From the NCBI RefSeq assembly GCF_008831285.2, contig NC_045147.1:13742854-13806853 (forward strand): a stretch of 64,000 nucleotides of DNA. Reading direction: 5' to 3'. Both the position numbers and the translations under genes were made by a program. Below the pieces are notes generated by a model. That model did not search any database and was not told where the DNA came from. It worked only from the letters and a program-made list of their open reading frames with translations. Positions 11,858 through 25,600 of this stretch are shown here, piece after piece (the first letter of the stretch is position 1; each line of letters begins with the position of its first letter). The stretch comes from Nymphaea colorata. Taxonomy: Eukaryota; Streptophyta; Magnoliopsida; Nymphaeales; Nymphaeaceae.

Positions 11858-14735
11858 ACCGATTCCGTTAATAATTAGCTAGAATCAAACTACCTTTTTT
11901 TTTACCAAATTCACTTTATTAGATTGAAAAATAGATTGACAATCAAATATATCTACCCATTTACAACCATGCATGTAGATGATAAAGGTGGAAGCAGACA
12001 CATTTTTCAACCAGACTCAACTTTTAATCTCAACATTTTTTTAAAAAAAAAGAAAGAAAGTGAAACTCCATTTTGAGTCGGCAACCATGTGGCTCCTGCA
12101 TTGAAAGCATTTGAACTATAAGAAATAGGATCAAAGACTGAGACCAAGAAAAGAATTCGAATTTATGCAGTCGGGCCCATATGTTTGCGGTATGACATGC
12201 TTCGTGATTTCATTCTCAACATCCCACCAGATAAGGAAGGCGGGCTTCATGACTTTAATTTTTTTTTCTTCTTAAGGGAATATGTCATTCATGTGCATGA
12301 ACGAGAAGAAATATGAGCTTGATATCATGTCATCTAGGGCCCATTCAATTCATTCAGCACCATGCTATTGCCCCTATCGTAACGGCTGAGGGCAACCAAG
12401 TGTGCACGCTTGGAATAAAATAAACAACAAGTGAGAAACATCCCGTTGTTATTAATATTATTAATCACCTCTTCCTGGTCGCCCCTCTCCTGGGCTTTGA
12501 ACTACATAATTTACAAAATACAGTCGATGGTTTTAGTTAATATTTCCAGTTCTTTGCTCGTGAACAGTAATGTATTTGGAAAGGGCACCTTTGAGGTACT
12601 GAAGCATCCCTATGGTTATATATATATATATATGTTTCAACTTCTCACAATATATAATTAGGGTAATATGTTTTGCTGTTTTTTTTTTAGCTTTTTTTTT
12701 TATTTGTTTACGTAAACCAGACCTTAGCGACATGCGGGATGTGGTGAGATTTGATAATGCTTTTTTCATAATGAGTAGGTCCCGGAGGTTTTTTTTTTTT
12801 TTTTTTATGCTGCGGATAACAAATATCCGGTTATATTCCATTCTCTTCCATAAAATTCATATAAGATGCCCTCTCGGTGGGGAAGCAATGGTTTATTTAT
12901 TTATTATTTGTATTATTTTATCAATTTAATGTGTGATCTCTTGAGTGGTTTTGAATGGAATGGCCATATGTCCAGGACTGGCAGGCAGACCTCTGCGTGT
13001 GCACATCATAATCTCAGCCACCGCCACCAGTTGAGGGTGGGATCAAGATACCACATATCTCTACCTTTTATCCTATAAAATAGGCAATATATATATATAT
13101 ATAAGAAAGAGAAAAAAAAAAGCTTCAGCCTCACGCATATGCAACAATTAAAACATCTTTTATTTATATATATATATATATATTAGCCACAAATACCGTT
13201 TTCAGATTTTAAATGGTAATGTTTTTTTTAGGGCATAATAAGAAAATTTTGGTAAATATTTATAAAAAATTAAAAACCTTAAAAATTGGAGAAAAGTTAA
13301 ATAAAAGAGAAACTAATAAGACAACATAAAAAAAATAAGCAACAATCTGAAGTTAGAAAATGAAAAATGCAGTTTGACATTAAATAAAAAAAAAACTTGA
13401 AAAAACGCCTAAAATGAAAAACAAACTAAAAAAGCTAGTTTAAAATTCTTTTTTTTTTGTTCATTTTAGATTTTTCTTTAAATAGCATTTTTTGCAGCTT
13501 TATTCGACTGACTTAGTTTTAGCATTTTTAATGCATTTTTCGGAAAAAACATATTTTTGTGATTATGACATATATATATATATATATCTTGAAATTGAAA
13601 TGGCGTGTGGCTATAATGGAAAAGCATCGTCACCACGGCATCAAGTGGAAAAGACATATCTCGAGAAGTCTGGAACCAAGTTCAGAAATTAACAAATATG
13701 CCCCTTTGTTTTTCGTTTATTCCTTTATAGCTTGGGATAAGGCATAACTTGCCATGACACCTCCATTTGAGGTGGTAAGGTAATGGTTGGCTCGCAGCAT
13801 GTGTGAGGTGAAATCCACTTCATCTCGTTAATATCTTCTCAATTAAAGTGTCCCACATCTACTATTTGCAGTCCACAAGAATAATACTTACATGAATCAA
13901 AGTGATGCCTCCTGATTAGTTTTTACAAATCTAAGTTCAGATCAGGCCGAATTGATTTTTGGGATTGGATGTTTATCTTGTATCGTGTCCTTTTCAAAAG
14001 CATGACTTTTTAGTTCATTGGCCGTGATTGGCAGATCCATCTTCACATTTGAACTCTTAAAAGCAAATCCCATCTGTATCTTGCTTCAACCAAGCTGTCA
14101 CTGCAAGGTCCATCCATCTGGAAAATCGAATTCAAAGACAATCGGTTTCGAATTAATTTCCTTTATCTTATCTGGACTCATTTGAAGGTCAATGATTAAC
14201 ATAAAGCACTTTACTGATGAATTGGAAAATAAATGCTCAGAGCAAATGTTCAGGTGAACCATTATTATTATATCAACATCAGTCAGGGCAACAAACTTTG
14301 TCCGGACGATAAAGAGAAGAAGAAGAAGAAGATTTCTCATTAAATTTTTGGAATAGCTTTCGCTTTCGCGCTGCTATAAACGATGATAAGGTGTCAGTGA
14401 AGGAAGAAGGAACCCACGGGCTTCTTCAATTTCTTCACTAACCTGTGGGCACAACCAACCTGTGTGTGCCGCCAAACGGCCCTACAGTGGTGGCCCTTTC
14501 GTCTTCAACACGGGAAAAGTTTTTCTCTTTTTTTCTTCTAAAAAATCGTTTCGTTAGGGATCCACTTGTTCGCAATAATGCCAACAGGCAGCTTTATTCT
14601 TTGCATTATTTGAAATTGCCGATTCTGCTGTTTGAGTGTTCGTTCTAAAATCGTGTGAGAAAGTCCAACTTCTCCATACTTAGATTTTAAGGTCTAAGTC
14701 ATCAAATCTATTTTTTTTGTTTTAAGAGATGTAGC

Positions 14736-15149
14736 TAGGGATGTCAATATATCCGATTTGAATCGGATATCCGACCGATCAGATCCAAAAAATCGAATAT
14801 GGATAAAAATTTAATATCTGATTAAGAAATCGGATCGGATTCGGATTTAATAAATGACATCCGATCGGATTCGGATACGGATATACATCAATATCGGATC
14901 GGATTCGGATTGGATTAACTTTTTCACAAATATCCTCTATCTAATACTTGAAAAATGGCAAAATCCGGTTCAAAATTCGGATTCGGATTCGAATATAAAT
15001 ATAAAAAACGGATTCGGAGCGGATTGTAAAATTGGATTTCAGATTCGGATATGACTTTGCTTTATTCGAATCTGAATCTGAATCCGAACATATGAATATC
15101 CGAAAAAACGGATATGATTAAAGATATATCCGATCCGTTGACATCTCTA
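14736..15149 (+). mobile_element. hAT-like MITE with TAGRGATGTCAA termini
   Basis: A 414-bp element begins TAGGGATGTCAA and ends TTGACATCTCTA, that is 12-bp inverted termini with one mismatch. The flanking octamers GATGTAGC (14728-14735) and CATGTAGC (15150-15157) match at 7 of 8 positions, as expected for a hAT target-site duplication. The interior is rich in CGGAT/ATCCG motifs and codes for nothing. The termini resemble Ac-type ends (YAGGGATG). Superfamily assignment is by inference from termini and duplication length. Confidence 0.78.
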
Positions 15150-15157
15150 CATGTAGC

Positions 15158-18100
15158 ATAGTGGATCGGGTGGATGACCATTACAATGCATCTCATGGGC
15201 TCGAGTTTTTGTGAAATACAACTTTCCCGACCTTATAAACAGCACAGCAGGATCACGACAGACATTGTAATTGACATATCCGTCATAAAAACACCAGTAC
15301 CAGTGGCAAAAGCAAAGTTTTATTTGACATATGGAGAAGGGAACTTTATCAAAAAATTAACAACTTTTGGACTGTTTAGTATTTCTAGAAAAATGTGGGT
15401 GGTTAAATGTAACTCTCTGCCCAGGAAGGAGTCCACTTCATATATATGTTGTTGATGTGGATCCAAATGGACAACAGCATGCATCCATCTCCCTGCCCCC
15501 GCCATGATTAGGACCGGAGAATTGTCTTTCCTCCTCCGATTGAAACGTGTGAAACCAACAAACAGATAAGTAGGAAAGTGTTTCCGCCGTTTGCGTGGGG
15601 AGTCCGCGAGACTTTCTCACCTTCGCAGCACAGTCCTTTGCAACCCCACACCGACTTCTGCACTGATGGACCCACAGGGCCAAAGAATTCCCAGACCAAG
15701 AGAGACGAGAGGATTAGTTTATAAAGAAAAAGCGCATCCAAATGTAATTATACAAAGCAAACAAAAGCACATGGGAGGGACCTTTTTCCTTACGGAACTT
15801 TCAGAGAAAGTGAATGGAATTCAATCCCAGTGCAAAGCTTCGATTATTGGGTATTGCACTCAAACTGCAAAACCAACACATGCATGTTCTAACATGGAGG
15901 TGCTGTGGACTATATTCGAGATACGTTTGTTGACAGAGTAGAAAATGCAAAAGCTGCAATGAACTCACCTAATTTTCTCAAGTTAGCTGAAACTTTGTCT
16001 CAGTAAACAGTGTTTCTGGTAAAGCTGTTTGTGTCATATAAAGAACCTCTTTCAGGCAGCCTGCAGAGTCAATAATGTACTTCAATCTGTCGCCAAAACC
16101 CAGTTTTTGTAAGTACTCGCACATGGTTTTGCTGGTTTCAAGCAGCAAAAGGTTTTGGAGAAGATACCTAAGTGGCGGTGTTTCATCATGAATCTACCTA
16201 AAAAGTGAAGTTGATTCACAAAAATATTACATTTCCTGAATTTGCATCGGTTTTAGTAGTAGATTCACGTGATAATAACAAAATATTACTGTCACTAAAA
16301 GCCTCTCAGGTATTGATGCCGAGCTGCCAAAGATGCCAAGTGAATTTCAATGCATTTTCTAAACATAAACTAAATATAAGAACTCACCTATATAATTATA
16401 TTGCTGCTACCTAATAGCTTTAGGTATGAAGTGTTTTTGAGAAATATTGGTTCAGAAAATGTAAGGACTATGTAGAGCGATGTGCACGTCATTCAATTAA
16501 CTCAATCGACAGTTCATAAGTTATTATGTACAAAGGTAAATTTACCCTTGGAAAAAATAACTTTACATGACATATCAGGATTTCTCATAGTTTTCATATT
16601 TACTCGATTGACATAGTATATGTTCCATAAAGTTTTGGCACTTTACTTTTCCATGCCACATGAAATATCAAGGCATACATATATGTTCCACAAACATAGG
16701 TCAATATTTTTCATATAGAACTCAATTAAGTTATTTTATCTTTTCTCCAATAAAGAGACCTGCATGCATGTGGTTGGTTTTACTATTTCTTACATTGTAG
16801 GATCACTGTATCACCTTCCCAATAGTTGGAAACTTTGAAGCAAAGGTTCTTGAATTGAATCTAGGGGCCTTTACTTTACTTGGACAAGAACGACAACCAA
16901 TCATGATATTTTAATAACGCGGCTACCCCATCCTTGTGGGCCACTTCTCCCACCAACTATCATACTTTTTATGGGGCATCTCATTTTTCTTGTGGTTTAA
17001 TTTTGAACAAGATATGCACAGATATTGGAGCATATACATGCACATACGAGATATTCGCATCGCCATATCTTGACATATAGATTCACATTATTCGTATTAT
17101 CTCTAGGCTAGTTTTTGGTTCACAATGGCTTGTTGTTGGAACAAGAATCGGGCCACCCCACTTGAAAGTGGCTTGCAATACCTCATCTTATCTAGAATTT
17201 GATTCCTTTTGGCCGACCTCAAGCCGGATATCTAGGGGAATTGTGGTTCTGATTCTTGTTCAATTACTACCAGGGCGGGAGGGGCGGGGGCTGCCTTGGA
17301 GAAAAAAAAAATTACATTGAAAAAATCAAATTTTTTTAGTTTGGTCCGGCCATCGTTCCTCTTGGCCCTACCCGTCGCTCCTCTTGGCTCGACCCGTAGA
17401 TCGGGTGACCCACCCGTAAAAAAAATTCTGGTTCCGTCCCTAATTACTACAAAGATGATGTCCATTCTGCAATTCAGTATAATAAAAAATGACAAAGCCC
17501 TCAAATCAGATTCAACCATACTTTAGGGGATTCTGCGATTAGATGCTGCCCATCTGCCAAGATCTTTATCTTCTTTAAGAAGGGAACTGAGAATTTGAAA
17601 AAAGTGTAGATCATGTTTATGATAACGGGTCAATCTAGTAGATTACTAAGGAGGAGTTTGGATGGTACCCTCTTATTTTTTTAATTTGTTTTTGAAAACA
17701 TAGTTTGCAGGTTTGGATGACCAGCTAGAAACCAAGCTTTCACTATTTAAAATCATGTTTTTGGTGAAAAACTTGGGGGTCTAAGGTTTTTGATGAAAAA
17801 CTTGTGGAAATACTGTTTTCTAAAAACTAAGTTTTTATAAAATAACATTTTCTTGTCTTCCAAACACTTTCTGCAAACCTCCAAAACCAGGCTTTGAAGC
17901 CCCTAAATATTTTAACAAAGTAACTTAGAAAGAATGTAGATGTTGATGTAAGATTTGTACAGTAAAATAACGTTCCCTCGAATCCCATTCTTCCCAAAAG
18001 CCGATGCAATCGTCGGCTCCGATGCCAAACTCCAGAATCTGGACTTTTGGGGCCGTCCTCTTTGGAAACTACTAATTATTAATCGTTGAAAACGTGAATG

Positions 18101-21100
18101 CGGCAGTAAGAACAGCGGCGCTTTTCTCAAAATATCCTTCGCTTTTCCCTCCCATAGATTTGATGCCAGCACCATTCCAAGAATCCAAGCCAAGTGTTTT
18201 CTCTTTCTTCTTTCTTTTCTTTTCTTGTTCAACCAAAACATTTACGCCGTGTTTGATTACCTCAGAACTGTGAATTAGAGATCCACAGATTTCAATGGGG
18301 TGAAATCCGTGGATTAGAGATCGGACCACCCCCTGTCCCATCTCTTGCATTGTACAGATCTCAGATTCGTGAGGCTATGGCCGGAGGTTTCCCGGCCCTT
18401 TGGAAACCATTAGCAGCAGTGCTGATTTCACAAAAGGAAACACATAGAAACACAAAAAGAGAGAGAAAGAGCCCATCTATATCAAAATTTAGGAACAAGA
18501 AGTCCTCTAGTTACAAAAATTTGAGGACAAGAAGAGAGAGACACTCACCTCCAACGGCCGATCCAGACACCGGCTAGTCGATCTCCATCGTCGCGGACTC
18601 GCGAGACGATCTCCATCACTTCAATGAGGGAGACAATGAGAGAAATAGAGCGAAAGAGACGTTGAGAGAAACCTCATTTTTTAAACAAGAATTGAAATTT
18701 TAGAATTGATAAATGAAATGCATCATAACATGCACCTTAAGAAAAGATGAAAAAAATCTAAAATTTTGGAATCCAAATTTCACCATTTAAAAGTGTAATC
18801 ATCATATGGAATTTTGATTTAAGTTTGAACCTATAATGCCAAAACCAAAAATTCTTTGTTTGATAACATAATTCCCATTTTATAAAAAATGGAAATTGTA
18901 GTTCTACAATTCTAGAATCGTAGCCTCATCAAATACTAATGTTTTTAAGTTAACTTGATTGTGTCATCCAGATGCAATTACAAAAATTGTAGAATTTTTT
19001 CTCTTTTAAAGTCGAGTCATTCATTTGATTGTTAGTATCTTTGCAACAACATTGTCTAGTCTACGGTTTTAATTGGACCGCTCAAACATAGAATCACTTG
19101 ATCTAAAATTCTAATATGAGATGACAAACATGGTTTGATCTTCTAAATGAAAGATTCGAACTCTTCGATGTTGAAACAACTCCATCGTATACCTACTATC
19201 CATAAGAATTCAAAAGTATGAGAAAAAGGATCAACTAGATAGACATGAAGTCGAGTAAAATGAAGCTGTACAACCAAACACGACATGACAAAGTATGTAC
19301 ACCAATATCTGATCTATTTATATCCCAGTATCATAGTCCACGGTCCTCCTGCTATTTTAATGCGTGGATAAGAACGCATAAAGAAAAAGATAGGGGGGAG
19401 GAGCCTTAGAGCTCTTGTCAATTCCTTTGACTACCAACTTCAGTTACATGAAATAAAATTATTGGAGCAGGCCTCCAAATAACTACCCTTATTGGATTAG
19501 ATACTTTAATAGATGTACACTTTTATATCATAATGTTAGTGGATACCCTTTCGAACTAAAGAAGAGATACTAGGTCCGGTATTTTTTTCCCCTTTCTTTA
19601 TTAGCTACGATCATATTTGGGATAACCTTTTACAAATTCAATCCCAAAGAGCGCTCAGTTGTGATGATAAATCACATATATATTTAACAGATGTCTTTTT
19701 TCCCTCCTTTCAATAAAAAATTTTACATCCATATGTTCCTAATTTTGAATTTTCTGTCCTAACTTAACCATCTAGCCATCTCATTAACATTAATTTGATG
19801 CTACAATTTAACAACAACTTTCTCACTTTAAGTTACCAAGCACAACAATGTAATTACATGAATATGACTACTTTGTACACACAAATTAAGAGAATCTAAC
19901 TCGTGAGTACCTCATTGCTAAATGTAAATGGTTTGATGTTTTGAGTTCACATCTACATCTACTGGTACTGCTCAAAAACCTAAGGTGGTAGCCATTAATT
20001 TTTAGATATTATCAAGAATTTTATCAGTTATATTAATATTAAATAAAAAAAAGCAAATTCTTTACAAAATAAATCGTGCTGCCCTATTGATGCCATTAGG
20101 GGGCTGTACGTTGAAATGCAACACCGAAATCACGAAGATCAAGGTGTACGTGCACCAAATGAGGTTCTTTAATGTTAATGCATTTGGGGGGGCAAAATCG
20201 GCATGTGCACCGATTTCCGCATATATATTATATATGAAAGGTATGTTGGCCACACAGACCATCGCATGAATCTAATACAAGTCAAAAGCGACAAGAACTT
20301 TGGAAGAAAAGTTGCCCACAGTTTTTTAGCGTGTTTGCTTAACAACATGACCCTCCCGTGGCAAACAGCATGTCTCGCCGGCGTCCGCCAATCCGACCAC
20401 TCGGCACATGGGCTTCACTCCTACATTCAAACACTTTCTCAAGGTTTGATGTATGAGAACGTGAAAATTTCAATATTTTTAAATTTAAAACTAAAATATT
20501 TTTATTTTTTTAGTATTGATTCAAGGTCACTAATTTCATACTAATATTGGAGTTATTGTTTGCAGAAAAATGTGACATAATGATGCGCCTTTAACTTTGC
20601 TTTATAGGTTGATGTTAAAGCCCGGGCTTGCCAAACGCGGAGCTTTATTTATGAGTTAGAACGAGAGCCCGCTGCGAACTGATCATTTGAAAATGAAGGT
20701 CCTTGCAAGTTTGATAATGTTCATTGAATACATAAATATAAAATGTATGTGGTTAATATGCCGGCAATCAGCTAATTTATAACATCGTCAGTCTCGTTTT
20801 CTGTAAAGTTTTGGTGGGACAGAATCTTTCGAAAGCATTTTGTCGAGAAAAAAAAATTAAGAGAGAGAGAGGGAGAGAGTAAATCTTTTAAACCATCGAT
20901 AAGAAAATAAAGAGTTCATATGCAGCTGATATGAAAATAAAGCAATTTCATAATTCCAAAAACAATGGTGCTGTCAAATCGTTAAATTTGTTGCTTTATT
21001 TTGGCGTCAAATTGAAAAGAAAAGGTGATATTTGTTATTGTGGTTTATGATAAGCAAAATCGCTTTAAAAAAGCAACGACGGTGCATTGCATGACACGCA

Positions 21101-21470
21101 ACAACGGTGTGGATTCTATCCTATCACAGTGAACTGTTGTAAAAGGAAAAATAAATGTTAGAAAAGCACGTCTATGATGTACTAAAGTGTGAAATGATCG
21201 AGAATCACATAAAAAGAAAACCTTATCACAAACACCGACTGTAGTGAAGATGTGACATAAAAAGCTGGCTAAAGCGCGTATGTTTTTATCGTATATAACC
21301 TTTTCTTTAACTAGTTTTATATATACATATATCACGTAAAGATTTATTTCCAATTTCAACTTTAAAATGAGAATTTTCATGCGTTAAATAAAAAGAGAAG
21401 CTCGTGGTTCTTTTGAGATTTTTGGAGACCCTTTCGCGCTATATTTGAGAAACGGGCGGGGGGTCGTGGC
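15158..21470. other. Gene-poor stretch
   Basis: No supportable gene. Contains the hAT-like element at 17271-17441. A possible eroded MITE lies at about 18245-18940, with GTGTTTGATTACCTCA at the left and a weakly matching inverted end at the right. The remainder is featureless AT-rich sequence. Short ORFs at 15174-15941 and 18020-18577 show no recognisable domain. Confidence 0.55.
17271..17441 (+). mobile_element. Small hAT-like MITE
   Basis: The element starts CAGGGCGGGAGG and ends GGTTCCGTCCCT, whose reverse complement begins AGGGACGGAACC. The ends are therefore imperfect inverted repeats of the plant CAGGGRCGG type. The 9-mer AATTACTAC flanks it exactly on both sides (17262-17270 and 17442-17450), consistent with an 8-bp hAT target duplication. 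It is 171 bp long and non-coding. Confidence 0.7.
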
Positions 21471-21825
21471 GCTAAGACAACCCTCCTGGACCAGAGGCAG
21501 TTTTCAGTGAGTCGAGAAAGGAAGGGCATTTTCGTCTCGAGAATTTCCGCCCCGTGACCACGTCGCCTTTAAATCGCCGATCCGGAGTTCCTTGTCCCCG
21601 CGGAGTTGCAGGGGCTCGGCGTCTTTGTCCTCTTTTACTGGCGATAGCCGGTGGTGTCGGGGGCAGAACGGGTCGCCGATCTGTCTGTACCGGCAAACCA
21701 TCCCGCTATTTAAACGGTTGGGAGGACGACTGCTGAGACACAGGGAAAGTATATATGCTCAGCCCCTTCTGATTTCTCTTCATTGCCGGAGGAGTCGTCG
21801 TTGGAATGTTTTCTATTCTGAAATG
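21470..21825 (+). promoter_or_regulatory. CpG-rich promoter and untranslated first exon of the EEP/EF-hand gene
   Basis: This stretch is visibly richer in CG dinucleotides than the surrounding AT-rich DNA. TATTTAAA at 21707-21714 is a plausible TATA element. The sequence GAAATG followed by donor GTGAGT (from 21826) would end an untranslated exon. A possible acceptor, AATTCAG, ends at 22680, twelve bases before the first candidate ATG. Joining the two would create a very short upstream reading frame. Transcription start and leader splicing are inferred. Confidence 0.5.
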
Positions 21826-22557
21826 GTGAGTGTCCGAGTTACCGGGCTAATCCCGGAAGCTCCTGATAATCTCCGCCACAGGCTTTATATGGGATCGCAA
21901 ACTCTTCGTTTTCTGCTTCGCTTCGTGAAACTAGTTTTTTCTAGCTGATGGGTCTTTCAGATTCCTATTTGGTTTTTTCTTCTCTTTATTCTGGGCCAGA
22001 ATAGATTTCTAGTGTTTTTCCGGCCTGGAGATTGGTTTTTCTCCTGCTGGGATCTGGATTTTTCGTTCATTTTTTATTTTCCCTGGACTGTAGAGAGAGA
22101 GATATATATATAGCATCTGGTGGCGTATAGACGGTGAATTTTGAGTGATGGAAATGAGTCTAGAATGCAAGTTTGGTTTTGCTTTCTAGTTGCGGTATTT
22201 GTTGCTGGTTTTTTGTTATTTCTGGGGGTGTTCTTTCTTTTTTTTTTAATGTTTTTAAGAGTCTCCTTATTTGGTAGCATGAACGGTTTGTGGTATGTTT
22301 GAACGAGGCGTTGACATCGTTGGGTGGTTTCAGAGGAGGAGATTCTTTTTATACGACTGTATGGAGACGGGGTGTATGTTTTTCCTGTTCTGTGTCAGTT
22401 TTGCGAGAGAGAACAGTTTCACGAGAGAGAATTTGTTGATATATATCAACAGGAGGAAGAAGCAAGTCGAGCGTAGACTGTTCATTTGTCCTAATTCAAT
22501 GGTATAGGTTTGTTTTTTCCTGACTACCAACGACTTGGCTGTCTCTGGTTGAATGCA

Positions 22558-22651
22558 GAGCAGATTTTAAGTTTTTGTTTTGGCCGTTTTAATTGTTGGG
22601 AATCGAGCAGATTTTAAGTTTTTATTTTGCCCGTTTTAATTGTTGGGAATC
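22558..22651 (+). repeat. 47-bp tandem duplication in the leader intron
   Basis: GAGCAGATTTTAAG starts at 22558 and again at 22605, each copy running to TTGTTGGGAATC with only two or three differences. It lies just upstream of the inferred acceptor for the first coding exon. Confidence 0.9.
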
Positions 22652-22691
22652 TTGTATGCCATTGTACTTGAGGAATTCAGAGGGACTGCTA

Positions 22692-25600
22692 ATGATGGTC
22701 ACCATGGTTAATGGTCGAATTCAGGTTGTAGGTTCCAGTCTTGTAGCTACTCTTTCATCTACTTGCGACAACCTGCTGAAGGGAAGGAACAGACATCCAT
22801 CCATCTGTGATTCGTCTGAGCCTTCTGTATCCTGCACCACTTTCAACATTCTCGCTCCTATATACAAGCGGCTTGGCAGCGAGGTGAGGGAAAAAAGTGG
22901 CACCATTTCAATTTTTGTTTTCTGTGATTTCTCAGAGTATAGTTCGTAGTTTGTACTAAAGCAAATTTTGTAATCGGTTATGTCCTTTTTTGGGTGATTG
23001 AAACAGACCTGCCGCGAAAGTGAATTCAGAGACTACTGGTTTACACGAAATCAATCCATATTAGATCGGTTAATTTTCGAAAGATCATCAATTATATGTT
23101 TACAGGTTGGTGTGCATACTTTACGCTCTGTTTTGTGTGTGTGTGTGTGTGTGTGTGTTTCTTCTTCATGTTGGTTGATTTATTGTCTATATCTGATGAA
23201 CTTGATTATGTCTCTGTGCAGGAATTTTGGGTTGGCAATGAGGAACTTGTCGGTATGTATGAGAAACGGTTGGGAGAAGCTGGTTATATCAGTTACAAAC
23301 TTGCAAGAACCAATAATCGTGGGGATGGTGCGTGTTCTATCCAGAACTGATTTCCTCATTATTATTTTACTGGTTATTGTCGGGGCAGGAGCATGTTTGG
23401 ATAATCATGTGAAATTTCTCATCTTTCAAGTTCAAAACAGAAAACTATAAATTCCACGCTATCACTGTGTGTCTATCAGTCACCTTGACTTCGACTTTTA
23501 TACATATTTCTTGCGGATCAAAGTGAAGATTGTAAGTTGTACCCCCAGACTTTTCCAGAATACGGCCTTCGTGAGAGATTCTTAAACGTTTGATTTTCTG
23601 TTTCAATGTGAAGCGTATCGCCACAAACGGTTCAACCATTCCTTTCAAAGAAGCAATCAAAGAATCTTCCTCCAGTTTCTCTGATTCTTCGTGAGAAAGT
23701 GTGGAGTAATTTGTTAGGTTCAATTTTTGTTAGAACCACGTCTGTTGACTGAATGTTGACCTTGAATTTGTCTACACTACGGATATAAATTTGCACACAC
23801 GCAAAGAAAAGGAATAAGTAGAACTTCATGCTATCTATGTTTTGGAACTTATGTATTTTGTTTAGGAAGTCATTGCTGGTTTAGGTGCTTGAAATGTCAA
23901 TGTATGTGAGTAATTGGTCTGTCGTTTGATTCCACACTGAAGATGCCGTGCCTGCAGTTTGTTTCTTATGCATATTGAAGTCAGAAAACATGACACAAAT
24001 TCTTTTGTTACTGATTATATCTGTTAACAGATCATTAGGCAATCGACTTTGAACAGTAATGTTGTGCAATTTCGATACTGGAACTAGTCCCCCATCTTCC
24101 AGACGGCCTTCTGGGGCTAGTTATATCAGATTTGGTATGAGAAGAATTAATCTATTGACTACAAAATAAAGTTATTTCTTTTGTGAATGCACTAGTGTGC
24201 ACCTCCTGCAAATGCATTTCTATGTCCCTCTATATAGGAAAAAACATCTCATAGGGATTCTGTTCAAGTTTTGGTAATCGTGCTCTGCTTGACAGGACGT
24301 CTGTCGACTGGAGTTGTATGTTCTTTATGAGCTGCTAAACTCGGTACAGATAGTAACTTCTGTAAACTTTTATCATCTTGGCACGAAAAGGTTCTCATCA
24401 CTTTTCTTCTCCATGATTATCCAAGTGTTGGACAAACATTCTTATCATAGGATGTTTCCTGTTCTGTGCAGGGCTATTGACTGCAATTCACAAGGATGCT
24501 TTCACAGTTGTTAACGATCGTGAATTGCTCTTCAATGACTGTGGGGACCGTGTTGCGCAGCTTTTGCATGTTCGATCGGTGATTCCTTTTTGGCAAAATC
24601 AAAATGACGATATTCAGCAAGAAATTCTCATTGTGAATACCCATTTACTCTTTCCACACAACTCGTCCCTCTCTATTGTAAGGCTTCATCAGGTATGCTG
24701 CTTATCCTTGTCCAATGGATTCACTTTTTTATATAATTCTTGTGACTGATTCCATGGTTACCTACACTTAATAGGTATACAAGATCTTACAGTATGTGGA
24801 AGCTTATCAAGAGATGTATATGCTTGACCCTGTGCCTGTCATCCTGTGTGGGTAAGTATTTTTTCCTGTGATACTGTTAACATCTTCCTTTCATAATGCT
24901 ACTTTGGTATCTTTTCTTATTTGAACCGGTTTGATCAGTGACTGGAACGGTAGCAAGCGGGGACATGTATACAAATTTCTTAGGTCCCAAGGATTCATAT
25001 CATCTTATGATACAGCTCACCACTACACAGACAGTGATGCAGATGCTCACAAGGTCGTTACACTTCTAACACAGATTTACATAGTTGGTGTTAAGAGTAA
25101 TACCAGCTTTATGGGGTCCTTACCAATTTTCCTTGCGGATGGCAGTGGGTTAGTCACCGGAACCATCGTGGCAACATTTGCGGTGTGGACTTTATATGGC
25201 TTCTAAATCCTGACAAATGCAGAATGCCATTGAAGACAAGCTGGAACGAGTCTGTGTTTGGAATAATTAAGGTACAGACTTTCTATTTATCAGTCTTGCT
25301 TTCTTATTTGTCAATCACTTCCACCGATGCTAGCACCCATTTGGGAAAACAAGGCATGTGTACATGCAAGTACGCTGTGAATGCCTTTACATTTTGATCT
25401 TTATATACCTACGAGTTAGTCCAGCATTAGAAACTGCATGCCTTAGACGTAGCAAAATTTACAGAGATTATTTTCCAACGTTACCTGGACATTTGTCCAT
25501 ATCTCTCATAGATAAAAATACCCCGATGGCAGCATGTCTGTGTGCACGTGCAGAAATTGATCTTCCTTTCTCTCTTTTACACACACACACACACATAATG

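Larger units (their letters stand above)
6890..14735. other. Gene-poor stretch with transposon relics
   Basis: I see no supportable gene. Contents include a truncated fragment of the TAGRGATGTCAA MITE family at about 7190-7340 and a longer degenerate relative at about 10490-10910. There is also a (TA)24 run at 10532-10580, a GT-rich stretch at about 10968-11010, a 79-bp tandem duplication at 11701-11857, and AT-rich simple sequence around 12618-13600. Short ORFs such as those reading IYIYIY are microsatellite artefacts. Confidence 0.6.

Noticed and set aside
18245-18940. Possible Tourist-type MITE
   Set aside because: The two putative ends match only over a short, imperfect stretch and no convincing target duplication was found. 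Mentioned in the region note only.
23445-23829. Two overlapping minus-strand frames inside an EEP intron
   Set aside because: No recognisable domain, no plausible splice partners, and the location is within a clearly spliced intron of the opposite strand.
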